Of a DNA stretch of 64,000 bases, positions 6,635 to 14,196 are shown in pieces. Source of the stretch: UBA2136 sp047635695 (lineage in GTDB: Bacteria; Pseudomonadota; Alphaproteobacteria; UBA2136); assembly GCA_047635695.1 (NCBI GenBank), contig JBLILN010000001.1, forward strand, positions 148,252-212,251, written 5' to 3'. A model generated the notes under the pieces. The model was not told the origin of the DNA. It did not search any database and saw nothing but the letters and a program-made list of their open reading frames with translations. The position numbers and the translations under genes were made by a program. How positions within the stretch are numbered: position 1 is the stretch's first letter; each line of letters opens with the position of its first letter.

Positions 6635-8302
6635 ATGGAACTTGAAAAAGTAAAGATTGAAAAATTTAAGAGTATTCTTAAGTTAGAGTTGGAATTATCG
6701 TCAATAAATTACCTTGTTGGTGGCAATAATGCAGGTAAGAGTAGCACTCTACAGGCTATACATACGGCAGTTACAGCTGCACAAACCTCTACGGAGTTGA
6801 AATCAAAAATATTAGGGGATAAATTTATTAAATATTGCCCTACGGGGAATTTTGCGGACATTGGCTATAATGGTCCATTAGGAAATATGGCATCAGGAAA
6901 AAGGTCTATTGTTTCTTTTTATGGGAAGAATGATAATGAGGATGATGTAAGTTATGCTATAGAGCTATATAAAGGTAGAAACTCTGGCGCAGGTGTTGAA
7001 AAATCTGCCGTTGCGGTTGGTTTTAGTAACCATATTGTTAAGTCTAACCATCATTTTAGTATCTATGTACCAGGTTTGGCGGGAATACCTCATTATGAAG
7101 AGTATAGAAGTCCCGCAAATGTTATTCGTAAAATTGCCGGTGGTGAAGCTAATTCAGTTTTAAGAAACGTATTACTTCTTATAAAGAAAAAAGGTCAATT
7201 AGACACATTAAAATCTTATATGAAAAATGTATTTCCTGATTTTAATATAACAGTTTTGTTTGATGAAAAAAAAGATCAATATATAGAAGTTAAAGGTTCA
7301 GTTAAAAAAGGCGGAAAACTCATGCCAATTGACCTTGTTGGTACTGGAGTTTTACAGGCCTTGCAACTTTTTTCATATGTTATTTGTTTTGAACCAGTTC
7401 TATTACTTTTAGATGAGCCAGATTCACACCTACACCCGTCGAATCAAGAGCTGTTAATTAAAACATTTGAATTTATCTCAGAGGTTACAAAAACTAAAAT
7501 TATTTTAGCTACGCATAGCCGGCATATGATTAATAACTTGCCAGACGGTGCAAAACTATTTTGGTTGGAGAAAGGTAAGTTAAAACTTGACGAAGACTTT
7601 GATAGGATAAAATTACTGAATGATTTGGGTGCGCTTGACCACTCTGATGAGTTAACTAAAGATTTGGTAATACTAACAGAGGATAAGGATAAGAAGCTTT
7701 TAGCTAAGTTATTAAATCAAATTGACACCCCAGTAGATCGAATTGGTATAGTAAGTTATAATGGGATATCAAATTATAGAATAGCTTTGCATCTGGCAAG
7801 AGAGCTTTTAAATGATAATCAAAAAGTAATCGTACATCGAGACCGTGATTTTTTAACAGAAACGGAGGTTCAGTCTTGGGAAGAAATTGTAAAAAACAAC
7901 CAAGCTATTCCGTATACAACAGAAGGTAGTGATCTTGAGATGTGTTTTTTGAATATAGAGCATTTGGCAGATATTTCGGGGAGAAGTGTATCTGATGTTC
8001 AAGGGTATGTTGAATCTATAATTGAAGGGAATTCGATAGAGTGGCGTAAGAAGTTTTCTATGAAGCGCCAGGACTGTATAAGGAGAGAATATCCAAATGG
8101 TGGAAGTCCTGCAACGTCTGATTTGTGCCCTGACGATGCCCCTTTAGGTTTTGAGCATGTTGTTGGGAAGCTTTTGTTGAAAAAAATCCGAAGCGGCTCT
8201 TTGTCTGATTTTAATGTTCAGATCGAACCTACTGATAACAGTGAGTGCCGAAGCCTGGCTCCTACATTGAAGGGTATCGTTGATCAAGTATTTTCACAAT
8301 GA
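6635..8302 (+). CDS. OLD-family ATPase with C-terminal Toprim nuclease domain
   Basis: This 555-residue protein joins an AAA/ABC-type ATPase to a Toprim domain. Walker A is GGNNAGKSS (residues 29-37), a signature-like GTGVLQALQL follows, Walker B is LLLLDEPDSHLHP (about 255-267) and the H-loop is ATHSR (about 291-295). The Toprim part starts with ILTEDKDK (acidic Glu, about 347), then HRDRDF (DxD, about 401-405) and SDLEMCF (about 433). OLD-family nucleases are known in anti-phage defence, for example GajA with its UvrD-like partner GajB and P2 OLD acting alone. No UvrD-like helicase gene follows here, so this is a solo type. A hairpin terminator lies downstream at 8,470-8,506. Confidence 0.85.
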   Translation: MELEKVKIEKFKSILKLELELSSINYLVGGNNAGKSSTLQAIHTAVTAAQTSTELKSKILGDKFIKYCPTGNFADIGYNGPLGNMASGKRSIVSFYGKNDNEDDVSYAIELYKGRNSGAGVEKSAVAVGFSNHIVKSNHHFSIYVPGLAGIPHYEEYRSPANVIRKIAGGEANSVLRNVLLLIKKKGQLDTLKSYMKNVFPDFNITVLFDEKKDQYIEVKGSVKKGGKLMPIDLVGTGVLQALQLFSYVICFEPVLLLLDEPDSHLHPSNQELLIKTFEFISEVTKTKIILATHSRHMINNLPDGAKLFWLEKGKLKLDEDFDRIKLLNDLGALDHSDELTKDLVILTEDKDKKLLAKLLNQIDTPVDRIGIVSYNGISNYRIALHLARELLNDNQKVIVHRDRDFLTETEVQSWEEIVKNNQAIPYTTEGSDLEMCFLNIEHLADISGRSVSDVQGYVESIIEGNSIEWRKKFSMKRQDCIRREYPNGGSPATSDLCPDDAPLGFEHVVGKLLLKKIRSGSLSDFNVQIEPTDNSECRSLAPTLKGIVDQVFSQ

Positions 8303-8469
8303 TTCTGTAAATGCTGTTCCTGAAATTCAATAAAGTCCAGCCACATCCAGCACTTTAGCGGTTACCTTTGCGGGTACATTGATTTTATAAAAACTATAAA
8401 CACATTTGATAACAAGTAGTTATGCGCTTGATCGTGCTCCTACCACCTTTTCCAGCCATTTATTCATTT

Positions 8470-8506
8470 AAAGGAGTCCAGTGAAGTTCACTAGGCTCCT
8501 TTTTTC
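8470..8506 (+). terminator. Intrinsic terminator downstream of the OLD gene
   Basis: AAAGGAG (8470-8476) pairs with CTCCTTT (8496-8502), and the inner arms CCAGTG and CACTAGG pair with one bulge. A long T-rich run follows. Confidence 0.75.
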
Positions 8507-8570
8507 TTTTTTTTTCAACGTTTTCGTGTTTAATTATGTCCAAGTAGGTTTTGTACCATCCTAAACAAGT

Positions 8571-8641
8571 GGGGGTACTTTCGGGGGCATGTACCCCCAA
8601 ACTTAAAAATATATTTGAATTATAAAATTAGGATACCCCCC
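8571..8641. repeat. Four G5 motifs (GGGGGyAy) in direct and inverted orientation
   Basis: GGGGGTAC (8571-8578) and GGGGGCAT (8583-8590) lie on the plus strand. GTACCCCC (8591-8598) and ATACCCCC (8633-8640) are the same motif on the minus strand. The first and third form a perfect 8-bp inverted repeat. The last copy touches the start codon at 8644. Similar motifs are typical of integrase arm-type binding sites next to P4-like int genes, and a truncated int gene lies downstream at 9134. Confidence 0.5.
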
Positions 8642-8643
8642 AA

Positions 8644-9159
8644 ATGGGAAATAAAATCAGTGATGAACAGCGTTCTTATGATAATGAACGTGATCATGTC
8701 CAATTTAAGCGTGAAGTTGTAGTAGAGATTATGAAGGAACGTTTTGATGTTACAAAGCGTTGTATGTCTGCACTATTTATGGCAAATGCTGGTGCAATAA
8801 TTGCTGTTCCTGCCTTTTTGGCCCTGAGTGATAATTTTTTAGAGGATTGGGTGTTTGACGTTATAGGTATATATACTTTCGGTATAGTAACCTGCTTGTT
8901 ATCATACTTTTCTTTTACTTATAGTTTAGAGAATTTAGAAAATAAATTTAATTATGACGAAAGGTCTCCAAAATCTATAGCTTCAGAGTCGATATATGAT
9001 TCTGGTTAACTAGTTACAGTTTTTTTGCTGGTTTTTTCGGCAAGTGCTTTCATAACGGCTAGTTTTCAGATGGCTAGTAGCCTTGAGGAAAATACAGTAA
9101 TTGCTAAACATGAAGTATCTGTGGAGATAAATGATGCCTCTAACAGATATAAAATGTAA
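8644..9159 (+). pseudogene. Small membrane protein gene interrupted by an in-frame TAA
   Basis: The first part (8644-9006) encodes 121 residues: a charged N-terminus and two membrane segments (about residues 42-62 and 70-92). After the TAA at 9007-9009 the same frame stays open for 49 more codons to the TAA at 9157-9159. That second part reads LVTVFLLVFSASAFITASFQ, a clear third membrane segment, and ends in a polar tail. The composition and frame continuity suggest one original three-segment protein of about 171 residues broken by a single nonsense change. Alternatives are a functional short form, readthrough or a sequencing error. No family name is known to me. Its 3' end overlaps the integrase remnant at 9134 in another frame. 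Confidence 0.6.
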
Positions 9160-9250
9160 ACAAGCCAAGCCTATTGATAAGGCTTATAAGCTAACCGATG
9201 GCGGTGGTTTATTCCGCCCTTTTTTTCGATGGTTGCGTGAATCACGATAG
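9134..9250 (+). pseudogene. N-terminal remnant of a second P4-type integrase
   Basis: The frame starts MPLTDIKCKQAKP and continues with DKAYKLTDGGGL, the typical first residues of P4-group integrases (the usual pattern is MPLTD...AKP..K.YKL.DGGGLYLEV). Homology breaks off after GGGL at about 9211, and the frame then runs through unrelated sequence to a TAG at 9248-9250, 38 residues in all. GGAG at 9122-9125 is 8 bases before the ATG, so the expression signal is intact. It cannot be the missing part of the integrase at bases 1-696 in simple colinear order. I read it as the scar of another island that once occupied this site. Confidence 0.75.
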
Positions 9251-9258
9251 TAAAAGGC

Positions 9259-10152
9259 TTATCGAGGTTTAACGATAGAGCGTAATGCTTCATCAACTTC
9301 AGGGTATTTAAAAATAAAACCTTCTTGTTGGAGTTTTTGAGGTACCACACGCTGCCCACTTAAAAGGATTTCACGCCCCATTTCACCAAATAAAAGCTTT
9401 ACCATAAACGCTGGCATTGGGAATATAGCGGGTCTATGAATGTTTTCTGCGAGTGATTTTGTAAATTGCTCATTTGTAACAGGCGTCGGTGCTGTTAAGT
9501 TATAAGTACCGCAGGCTTGGCTGTTTAAGAAGGATTTAAATGCATTTATAACATCGTCTCTGTGTATCCATGAGAAGTATTGTTTTCCGCTACCAATAAC
9601 ACCGCCTAAACATAATTTAAATGGTGGCAACATTTTACCTAAGGCACCACCTTCTTTTTCTAAAACAACGCCAAGGCGTGCAATACAAACACGGACACCA
9701 AGTTCACGTGCCTTTTCCGACTCAGTTTCCCATTCTTTACAAAGGTTATGTGTAAATCCTTGTTGAGGCTTTGAGTTCTCATGTAATATACGGTTGCCGT
9801 CTTTTTGATTGCCGTAATAACCAATAGCAGAGGCGCTTACAAGAACATTAGGTTTATTTTTTAGACGTTTTATTAAGGCAACAATATCTTTTGTAGCATT
9901 TATCCGACTAGACAGAATTATTTTTTTATAATCATCACTCCAGCGCTTAGAAATAGGCGCGCCAGCTAAATTTATAATCGCATCAATTTTCTCTTCGTCT
10001 GACAATTTGTTTAAAGAATGAATAACACAAGAACCTTTGGGAACTTTTGCATTTTTGTGCACCAATACTGTAACTGTATTTCCCTCTGCCAGTAATTCTC
10101 TTACCAATGAAAAACCAACAAAACCTGTACCGCCTGTAATTAAGATGTGCAT
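9259..10152 (-). CDS. TIGR01777-type NAD(P)-dependent epimerase
   Basis: This 297-residue protein is an extended SDR of the TIGR01777 (YfcH/SDR39U1) group. The Rossmann motif is GGTGFVG (residues 7-13), and INLAGAPISKRWSDDYKK (about 60-77) is a group hallmark, as is SASAIGYYG (about 107-115) with the active-site Tyr region. The C-terminus holds the usual DUF1731 segment with GQRVVPQKLQQEGFIFKYP. Length is normal for the family. The substrate is unknown. It is the first chromosome-type gene right of the island and runs towards it, with no clear terminator. Confidence 0.9.
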   Translation of the reverse strand: MHILITGGTGFVGFSLVRELLAEGNTVTVLVHKNAKVPKGSCVIHSLNKLSDEEKIDAIINLAGAPISKRWSDDYKKIILSSRINATKDIVALIKRLKNKPNVLVSASAIGYYGNQKDGNRILHENSKPQQGFTHNLCKEWETESEKARELGVRVCIARLGVVLEKEGGALGKMLPPFKLCLGGVIGSGKQYFSWIHRDDVINAFKSFLNSQACGTYNLTAPTPVTNEQFTKSLAENIHRPAIFPMPAFMVKLLFGEMGREILLSGQRVVPQKLQQEGFIFKYPEVDEALRSIVKPR

Positions 10153-10496
10153 GATAAACCTATTTAATTAATTATAATCAAAATGATATACTAATAGATT
10201 ATAAAATAACAAGCATACTGTTTATTATGCAGGTGACTTGGTTGTATACTAAAAACCTTTAATATAATAAAATACGTATGCATAGTATAGGTGCATATAC
10301 AAAAAATATGTGCTCGAGTTGAAAAGTCTGCCAGAAAAATATATGCATAAATAAACCTTGGGAAGCGCCTGAAGGTGTATTACTATTAGCATGTATCAAG
10401 TTTGGAGACGATTACCCAAAGCCTATTTTCGACATAAAAAAGTCACGAAAAATAGCTTTAGAACCTTGTTTTTAAAAAAAATAAAAGAGAGATAAT
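10153..10496. other. AT-rich gap with a possible decayed coding stretch
   Basis: No complete gene is seen between the divergent genes at 10152 and 10497, so promoters for both probably lie here. A plus-strand frame is open from 10323 to the TAA at 10473-10475 and reads protein-like (PWEAPEGVLLLACIKFGDDY), but it has no ATG, GTG or TTG start and no recognisable family. It could be a remnant or chance. Confidence 0.3.
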
Positions 10497-11048
10497 ATGA
10501 AAAAGAACGCATTATTTTTATTCATGGCACTAACAATTTCTGGCTGTATAGGCTCTGGGGAAATATCAACGGTACAAAGTAATGGAGAAAACCACTTTCC
10601 TACACTTATTGGTATTGACCTTGTGGGTGAAGATAGAGAAATTCCTCAATCATTTACAGGTGAATATAATATTGTTGCCGTTGCATTTGAACGAGAGCAT
10701 CAAGAAGCTGTTAATACATGGATAAGTGCCGTTGACTCAATATTAGAAAATCATAAAAACATCGCCTTTTATGAAGTGCCTCTTATATATGAAATAAACG
10801 CCCCATACCGTTTTTGGATAAACAACGGTATGCGTGCAGGTATACCTGACCTTGAAGCGAGGCTACGTACGATAACGGTTTACACCGATAGGGATAAATT
10901 CACTTCAACGATGAATATGAAAACCGACCGTATATACGTGCTACTCCTAAACAAGAAAGGTGAAATCTTGTGGCAAACACAAGGCCCGCTCACACCTAAA
11001 AGTGAAAGCGCCTTGTTAAACAAAATTATGGAAATAAATAAGCTTTAA
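10497..11048 (+). CDS. Lipoprotein with ATP10-like/thioredoxin-like fold
   Basis: This 183-residue protein starts with a lipoprotein signal (ALTISGC, lipid on Cys17), so it should sit on a membrane facing the periplasm. The mature part has FPTLIGIDLVGEDREIP and IVAVAFEREHQEAVNTWI, then VPLIYE, a 'GMRAGIPDLEAR' helix and a final strand VLLLNKKGEILWQTQGPLT. This strand order resembles the ATP10/peroxiredoxin-like proteins, which lack redox cysteines, as here. The role in bacteria is not settled. GAGAGA at 10487-10492 serves as ribosome binding site. The gene ends 7 bases before the end of the convergent SDR gene. Confidence 0.6.
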   Translation: MKKNALFLFMALTISGCIGSGEISTVQSNGENHFPTLIGIDLVGEDREIPQSFTGEYNIVAVAFEREHQEAVNTWISAVDSILENHKNIAFYEVPLIYEINAPYRFWINNGMRAGIPDLEARLRTITVYTDRDKFTSTMNMKTDRIYVLLLNKKGEILWQTQGPLTPKSESALLNKIMEINKL

Positions 11049-11055
11049 ATGTACC

Positions 11056-11790
11056 TTACATTTTGCCTGTTAAGTAAAACTTAAATTTATATGGCATAAG
11101 CGCCAACAGCTTTAAAATAAATGTAAACCTCCAAGGGAAGTGTATTTCAAACCGGCGGCTATTAATCTGCTTAACAATAGCACAGGCCGCTTGTGTTGAG
11201 CTTATAACCATAGGCATATCAAAGTCATTCATTTCTGTCATAGGCGTTTCCACAAAGCCTGGGCTAATAAGTTTGATATCAACATATTTGGGTGATTCTA
11301 CATATAAGCTTTCAGCAAAATTAATAAGCGCTGCCTTTGTCGCACTATAAGGCTGGCCATTTGGTAAGCCGACATAACCTGCAACGCTGCCACACAAAGC
11401 AAGCTGACCTTGGCCTTGTTTCTTAAAGATATTCATGGCAGCATTCGTAACATAAAAAGCGCCTTTTAAATTCACATCAACCATCGTTGATGCAAAGTCC
11501 AGATCCATTTCTTCAATAGACGCAGGCTTATATAACGCCGCCATAAATATAACGCGGTCCACAGGTTTAGTTAAACCATCAAACATCGCTTTAACTTCGC
11601 CTTTATGTGAAACGTCTACAGAGCAAACAGTGTGATGCCCACCGAGTTCTTCGTTTATTTTATTTAGCACGTCTTCACGCCTTGCACATAAAGTTAGTGT
11701 TGCCCCTAATTTAGATAGTTGTATAGCCAGTTCACGCCCAATGCCACTGCTGGCGCCAATAATAACAATATGTTCATTTGTAAAGGTCAT
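11056..11790 (-). CDS. Short-chain dehydrogenase/reductase (SDR)
   Basis: This is a classical SDR of about 244 residues. The cofactor motif is GASSGIGRE near the N-terminus, a catalytic Ser lies in LCGSVAGYVG and the YxxxK motif is PYSATKAAL. I chose the ATG at 11790 rather than an upstream start at 11841, because that extension has no domain content and would overlap the preceding gene, whose stop is at 11792. It is the last gene of a minus-strand operon with a chalcone-isomerase-like protein, an MFS transporter and a DUF3833 lipoprotein. A hydrophobic C-terminus (FTFILKLLALMPYKF) suggests membrane association. The substrate is unknown; the neighbours suggest lipid or fatty acid modification. 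Confidence 0.85.
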   Translation of the reverse strand: MTFTNEHIVIIGASSGIGRELAIQLSKLGATLTLCARREDVLNKINEELGGHHTVCSVDVSHKGEVKAMFDGLTKPVDRVIFMAALYKPASIEEMDLDFASTMVDVNLKGAFYVTNAAMNIFKKQGQGQLALCGSVAGYVGLPNGQPYSATKAALINFAESLYVESPKYVDIKLISPGFVETPMTEMNDFDMPMVISSTQAACAIVKQINSRRFEIHFPWRFTFILKLLALMPYKFKFYLTGKM

Positions 11791-11791
11791 A

Positions 11792-12319
11792 CTAGTCCTG
11801 CTTTTGTAAAAATAGTGTAAGTTCAGCCACTGTAATACCAAACTTCTTCATGTATGATCTGTTAATAACAACGCCATCATTCATCTGCCACATCCAGTCG
11901 TCTAGTTTTAAGCGATATGTTGTGCCGTCGACAGGAATATCCATTGTGTAAACCCAGCTTACAGCACTGCCTGATTCGGCACCTGTAGCGATACCAACAA
12001 TATCACCTGCCTTACCCTCATAGCTGCCATCGTCGTTTTTAGTAATATGCCAAATGCGCTTTTGCTTACGGCCGTCATAGTAAACAAAGTCTTCTTCCAA
12101 AACACCCTTATTACCTTCCCATGTACCAACCATCTCAACGTCAAAACGCGTGACCATTCTGCCGCGCCAATCTTGTACAATGCCCCAAGCTTTTATTTTG
12201 CCATCAAAAAATGCCTTAATGTCTGCTTTAGGTAATGTTTCTTTGTAGTAATTTATATCTTTTGCGCAACCGCTAAACATGATTATAGCTCCTATTAATA
12301 TTAGATTTTTTATTTTCAT
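11792..12319 (-). CDS. DUF3833 lipoprotein (lipocalin-like)
   Basis: This 175-residue protein has a lipobox (IIMFSGC, lipid on Cys18). Family hallmarks of DUF3833 visible are YYKETLPKADIKAFFDGKIKAWG, with its 'F.G...aWG..qdr.G' pattern, and KLDDWMWQMNDGVVINRSYM near the end, in line with a small beta-barrel that binds a hydrophobic ligand. The function is not established. Its start lies 47 bases inside the MFS gene, and its stop abuts the SDR start, so the operon is tightly coupled. DUF3833 genes commonly travel with cyclopropane fatty acid synthase, DUF1365 and chalcone-isomerase-like genes; here only part of that set is present. Confidence 0.85.
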   Translation of the reverse strand: MKIKNLILIGAIIMFSGCAKDINYYKETLPKADIKAFFDGKIKAWGIVQDWRGRMVTRFDVEMVGTWEGNKGVLEEDFVYYDGRKQKRIWHITKNDDGSYEGKAGDIVGIATGAESGSAVSWVYTMDIPVDGTTYRLKLDDWMWQMNDGVVINRSYMKKFGITVAELTLFLQKQD

Positions 12320-13565
12320 TTAAGTATCTCCAAAGTAAGTAAATTGATATTAATTTTATTAAACAAGGTATTGCTGCATAAGCTAAACTTAATGCCTGTA
12401 ATGATGTTTCATTGTTTTTTAGCCCTGGCGTAAATTCATATTTATCTAATATAATAAATGATACAGCAACAGCTATAGCTAAAGCAAATTTTGCAATAAA
12501 GGCTAATAAACCGAAATAAAATGACACTTGTTTTTCTTTTTTATAATACTGGATATGATCTGCTAATATTGAAGGTGGCAGAACCAATTCGGCACCAAAT
12601 GCCGCACCAGAAGCGATGCAAATTATTAAAAATTGCCAGAAGTCTCCAGCTTGCAAAAAATAAGCCCAAATAAAACTACAAACGGCCAATATCATTGCAC
12701 ATAACCAGATATAATGCTTGCCGTACTGATCGCTCAAGCTTTTCCATGCAGTCATAAAGATGGCGCCCGATAAAAAATAAGAAAGCAAAAATATACCTGT
12801 ATAAGGCTCAAGGTTAAGCTTGTCCCTTACAAAGAAAATAATAAGCACGCCTGGAATAGATGAAGCCAACATACTTACAGCGTAAATGGTAAAGTATTTC
12901 TTTACGTTAGTCTCAACTTTCACCCACTGGAAAGAAGTAGACTTAGGCACATCACGCATCTTATTTAAATACGCATGCTTGCTGTGCCATTTATTAAAAA
13001 AATAATAGGTTAACAACATAAGCACAGCCAAAACGCCACTCATATAATGAAAGGACAAACCTTTTGACATGTAACTTTGAAGTGCAGTTGGCAAAACAAC
13101 AGCGACCATGAGCCCTAAAAGGCCTAAAAACTCTCTATAGCTTACAATTGTTGTTTTGGTTAATTTGTCTTTACTCCATATACCACCTAAAGAATTTAAG
13201 TTAATTGTTAAAATACTAAACGATGTGGTCGTTAACAGTACAAAAACACCAAACCATACAAGAGGTGCAGACAATGGAGGGTTAAATAACATTGCAAAAC
13301 TTATAACTAAGAGCAAAGAAGCTATTAACATAATTTTAGGTCTAAGATGAGGGTTTTTATCACTCATATATCCGATAAAAGGGTCTTGGATGGCATCAAA
13401 AAAACGCAGGAACATTAACAGTAAGCCAATGGCTGTTAACGATACCCCATGATCTGTCGCATAGTAGTCAGGTGCATGAATATATATAGGCATACTCGCA
13501 AAAGCGAGTGGTATAGCTAAGGCACCATAAGAAAGTAAGTCTTTTATGGCTAATTTAATTTTCAT
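12273..13565 (-). CDS. MFS transporter, GPH/MFS_2-like
   Basis: This 430-residue inner-membrane protein has about twelve hydrophobic segments. FFDAIQDPFIGYMSDKN (about residues 54-70) is the loop typical of glycoside-pentoside-hexuronide cation symporters and MFS_2 lipid carriers, and the half-way loop also fits. The first residues overlap the end of the chalcone-isomerase-like gene by 11 bases. The same operon holds a DUF3833 lipoprotein and an SDR, so a lipid-like or fatty-acid-related cargo is more likely than sugar. That is inference from context only. Confidence 0.85.
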   Translation of the reverse strand: MKIKLAIKDLLSYGALAIPLAFASMPIYIHAPDYYATDHGVSLTAIGLLLMFLRFFDAIQDPFIGYMSDKNPHLRPKIMLIASLLLVISFAMLFNPPLSAPLVWFGVFVLLTTTSFSILTINLNSLGGIWSKDKLTKTTIVSYREFLGLLGLMVAVVLPTALQSYMSKGLSFHYMSGVLAVLMLLTYYFFNKWHSKHAYLNKMRDVPKSTSFQWVKVETNVKKYFTIYAVSMLASSIPGVLIIFFVRDKLNLEPYTGIFLLSYFLSGAIFMTAWKSLSDQYGKHYIWLCAMILAVCSFIWAYFLQAGDFWQFLIICIASGAAFGAELVLPPSILADHIQYYKKEKQVSFYFGLLAFIAKFALAIAVAVSFIILDKYEFTPGLKNNETSLQALSLAYAAIPCLIKLISIYLLWRYLNENKKSNINRSYNHV

Positions 13566-14082
13566 TGTTTAGGCCGAGCAATTGTCGTCTCAGTTTTGGT
13601 TCAGATGTTTTTTCATCGAGCCATATACCAAAGAACCATTTACCAAATTCTGGATCATTGACAGTGCCTATAAATGCATTGTTTTTGTAAAATTTTGTTG
13701 GTTGATTCGGTTTATATAGTCCGCTTAAGATCACACCGTCAGAGACATCAGGGAAAATATTTTTCATAGCAAGATGCCATTTTTCTAAACGGGCAGAGTC
13801 TTCAAACCCTAATCCTTTAATCTCATCTATAGATCTACGCGCAATTTCATGGCCACTAAGTTTCATTTTATAGCTTAAATTCAACGTAAAAGGTTTTTGG
13901 AATGTGAAGTTTTCATTTGCATCAAGGCTAATGTCATAAACATGCCAAAAAAGATAATGTAAACTACCTTCACCTATACGTTTATTAAAGTTGTCAAGTA
14001 TATTTGCATGTGCACTTAGGCCAATAACCATTGAAAAACAAACAAGGGCGCACAGGCGCTTAAACATTAAATTAAATATCAT
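13555..14082 (-). CDS. Chalcone isomerase-like secreted protein
   Basis: This 175-residue protein starts with a signal peptide (cleavage near SAHA-NI) and matches the bacterial chalcone-isomerase-like family: GEGSLHYLFWHVYDISL, a 'LSYKMKLSGHEIARRSIDEI' strand-helix, IFPDVSDGVILSG, and the end FGIWLDEKTSEPKLRRQLLG. Bacterial members are not known to act on flavonoids; fatty acid binding is a common suggestion. It is the first gene of the four-gene minus-strand operon that continues with MFS, DUF3833 and SDR genes. The start near 14082 is supported by the signal peptide; a second Met six residues in is also possible. Confidence 0.85.
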   Translation of the reverse strand: MIFNLMFKRLCALVCFSMVIGLSAHANILDNFNKRIGEGSLHYLFWHVYDISLDANENFTFQKPFTLNLSYKMKLSGHEIARRSIDEIKGLGFEDSARLEKWHLAMKNIFPDVSDGVILSGLYKPNQPTKFYKNNAFIGTVNDPEFGKWFFGIWLDEKTSEPKLRRQLLGLNNEN

Positions 14083-14196
14083 TTTATAAAACCATTGTTA
14101 AAAGAACTGAGTATGCTGCATTTATAGCATTAAAAATTTAAGTATAAAATATTAATTTCAATTTTGGCTCGTTACAGTTAATGGTGTGCAGGGTTT

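Larger units (their letters stand above)
8303..8643. other. Non-coding island end: candidate arm-type repeats, terminator and G5-rich repeats
   Basis: No gene is seen in these 341 bases. TTTAGCGGTTACC (8354-8366) is followed at once by TTTGCGGGTACA (8367-8378), an imperfect direct repeat like the arm-type sites often found beside P4-type integrase genes. A terminator follows at 8470-8506, then a set of G5 repeats at 8571-8641. The stretch TCCTACCACC at about 8438-8447 hints at the 3' end of a tRNA-like att core, but no T-loop is present, so I do not call one. Confidence 0.45.
1..9250. mobile_element. Right-hand part of an integrative element carrying defence genes
   Basis: The stretch combines a P4-type tyrosine integrase (cut by the window edge), an AlpA-like regulator, a Rep_trans-like initiator, two divergent ATPase-based modules, G5-rich repeats and a second, truncated integrase start. 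It is visibly richer in A and T than the chromosome to its right, and every gene before 9,259 is of accessory type. The order int - alpA - rep resembles small Gram-negative satellites and integrative mobilizable elements, but no capsid, packaging or relaxase gene is seen. The left boundary lies outside the window. The right boundary is inferred to lie between about 8,430 and 9,250, because host-type genes start at 9,259. Confidence 0.8.

Noticed and set aside
8425..8460. 3' end of a tRNA or tmRNA as att site
   Set aside because: The string ending in CCAGCCA looks tRNA-like, but no T-loop (TTCRANY) or matching stem can be formed, so I do not call it.
9200..9226. Terminator GGCGG-N9-CCGCC followed by Ts
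   Set aside because: It can form, but its left arm is the conserved DGGG codons of the integrase remnant, so it may be an accident of the junction; I do not list it as a feature.
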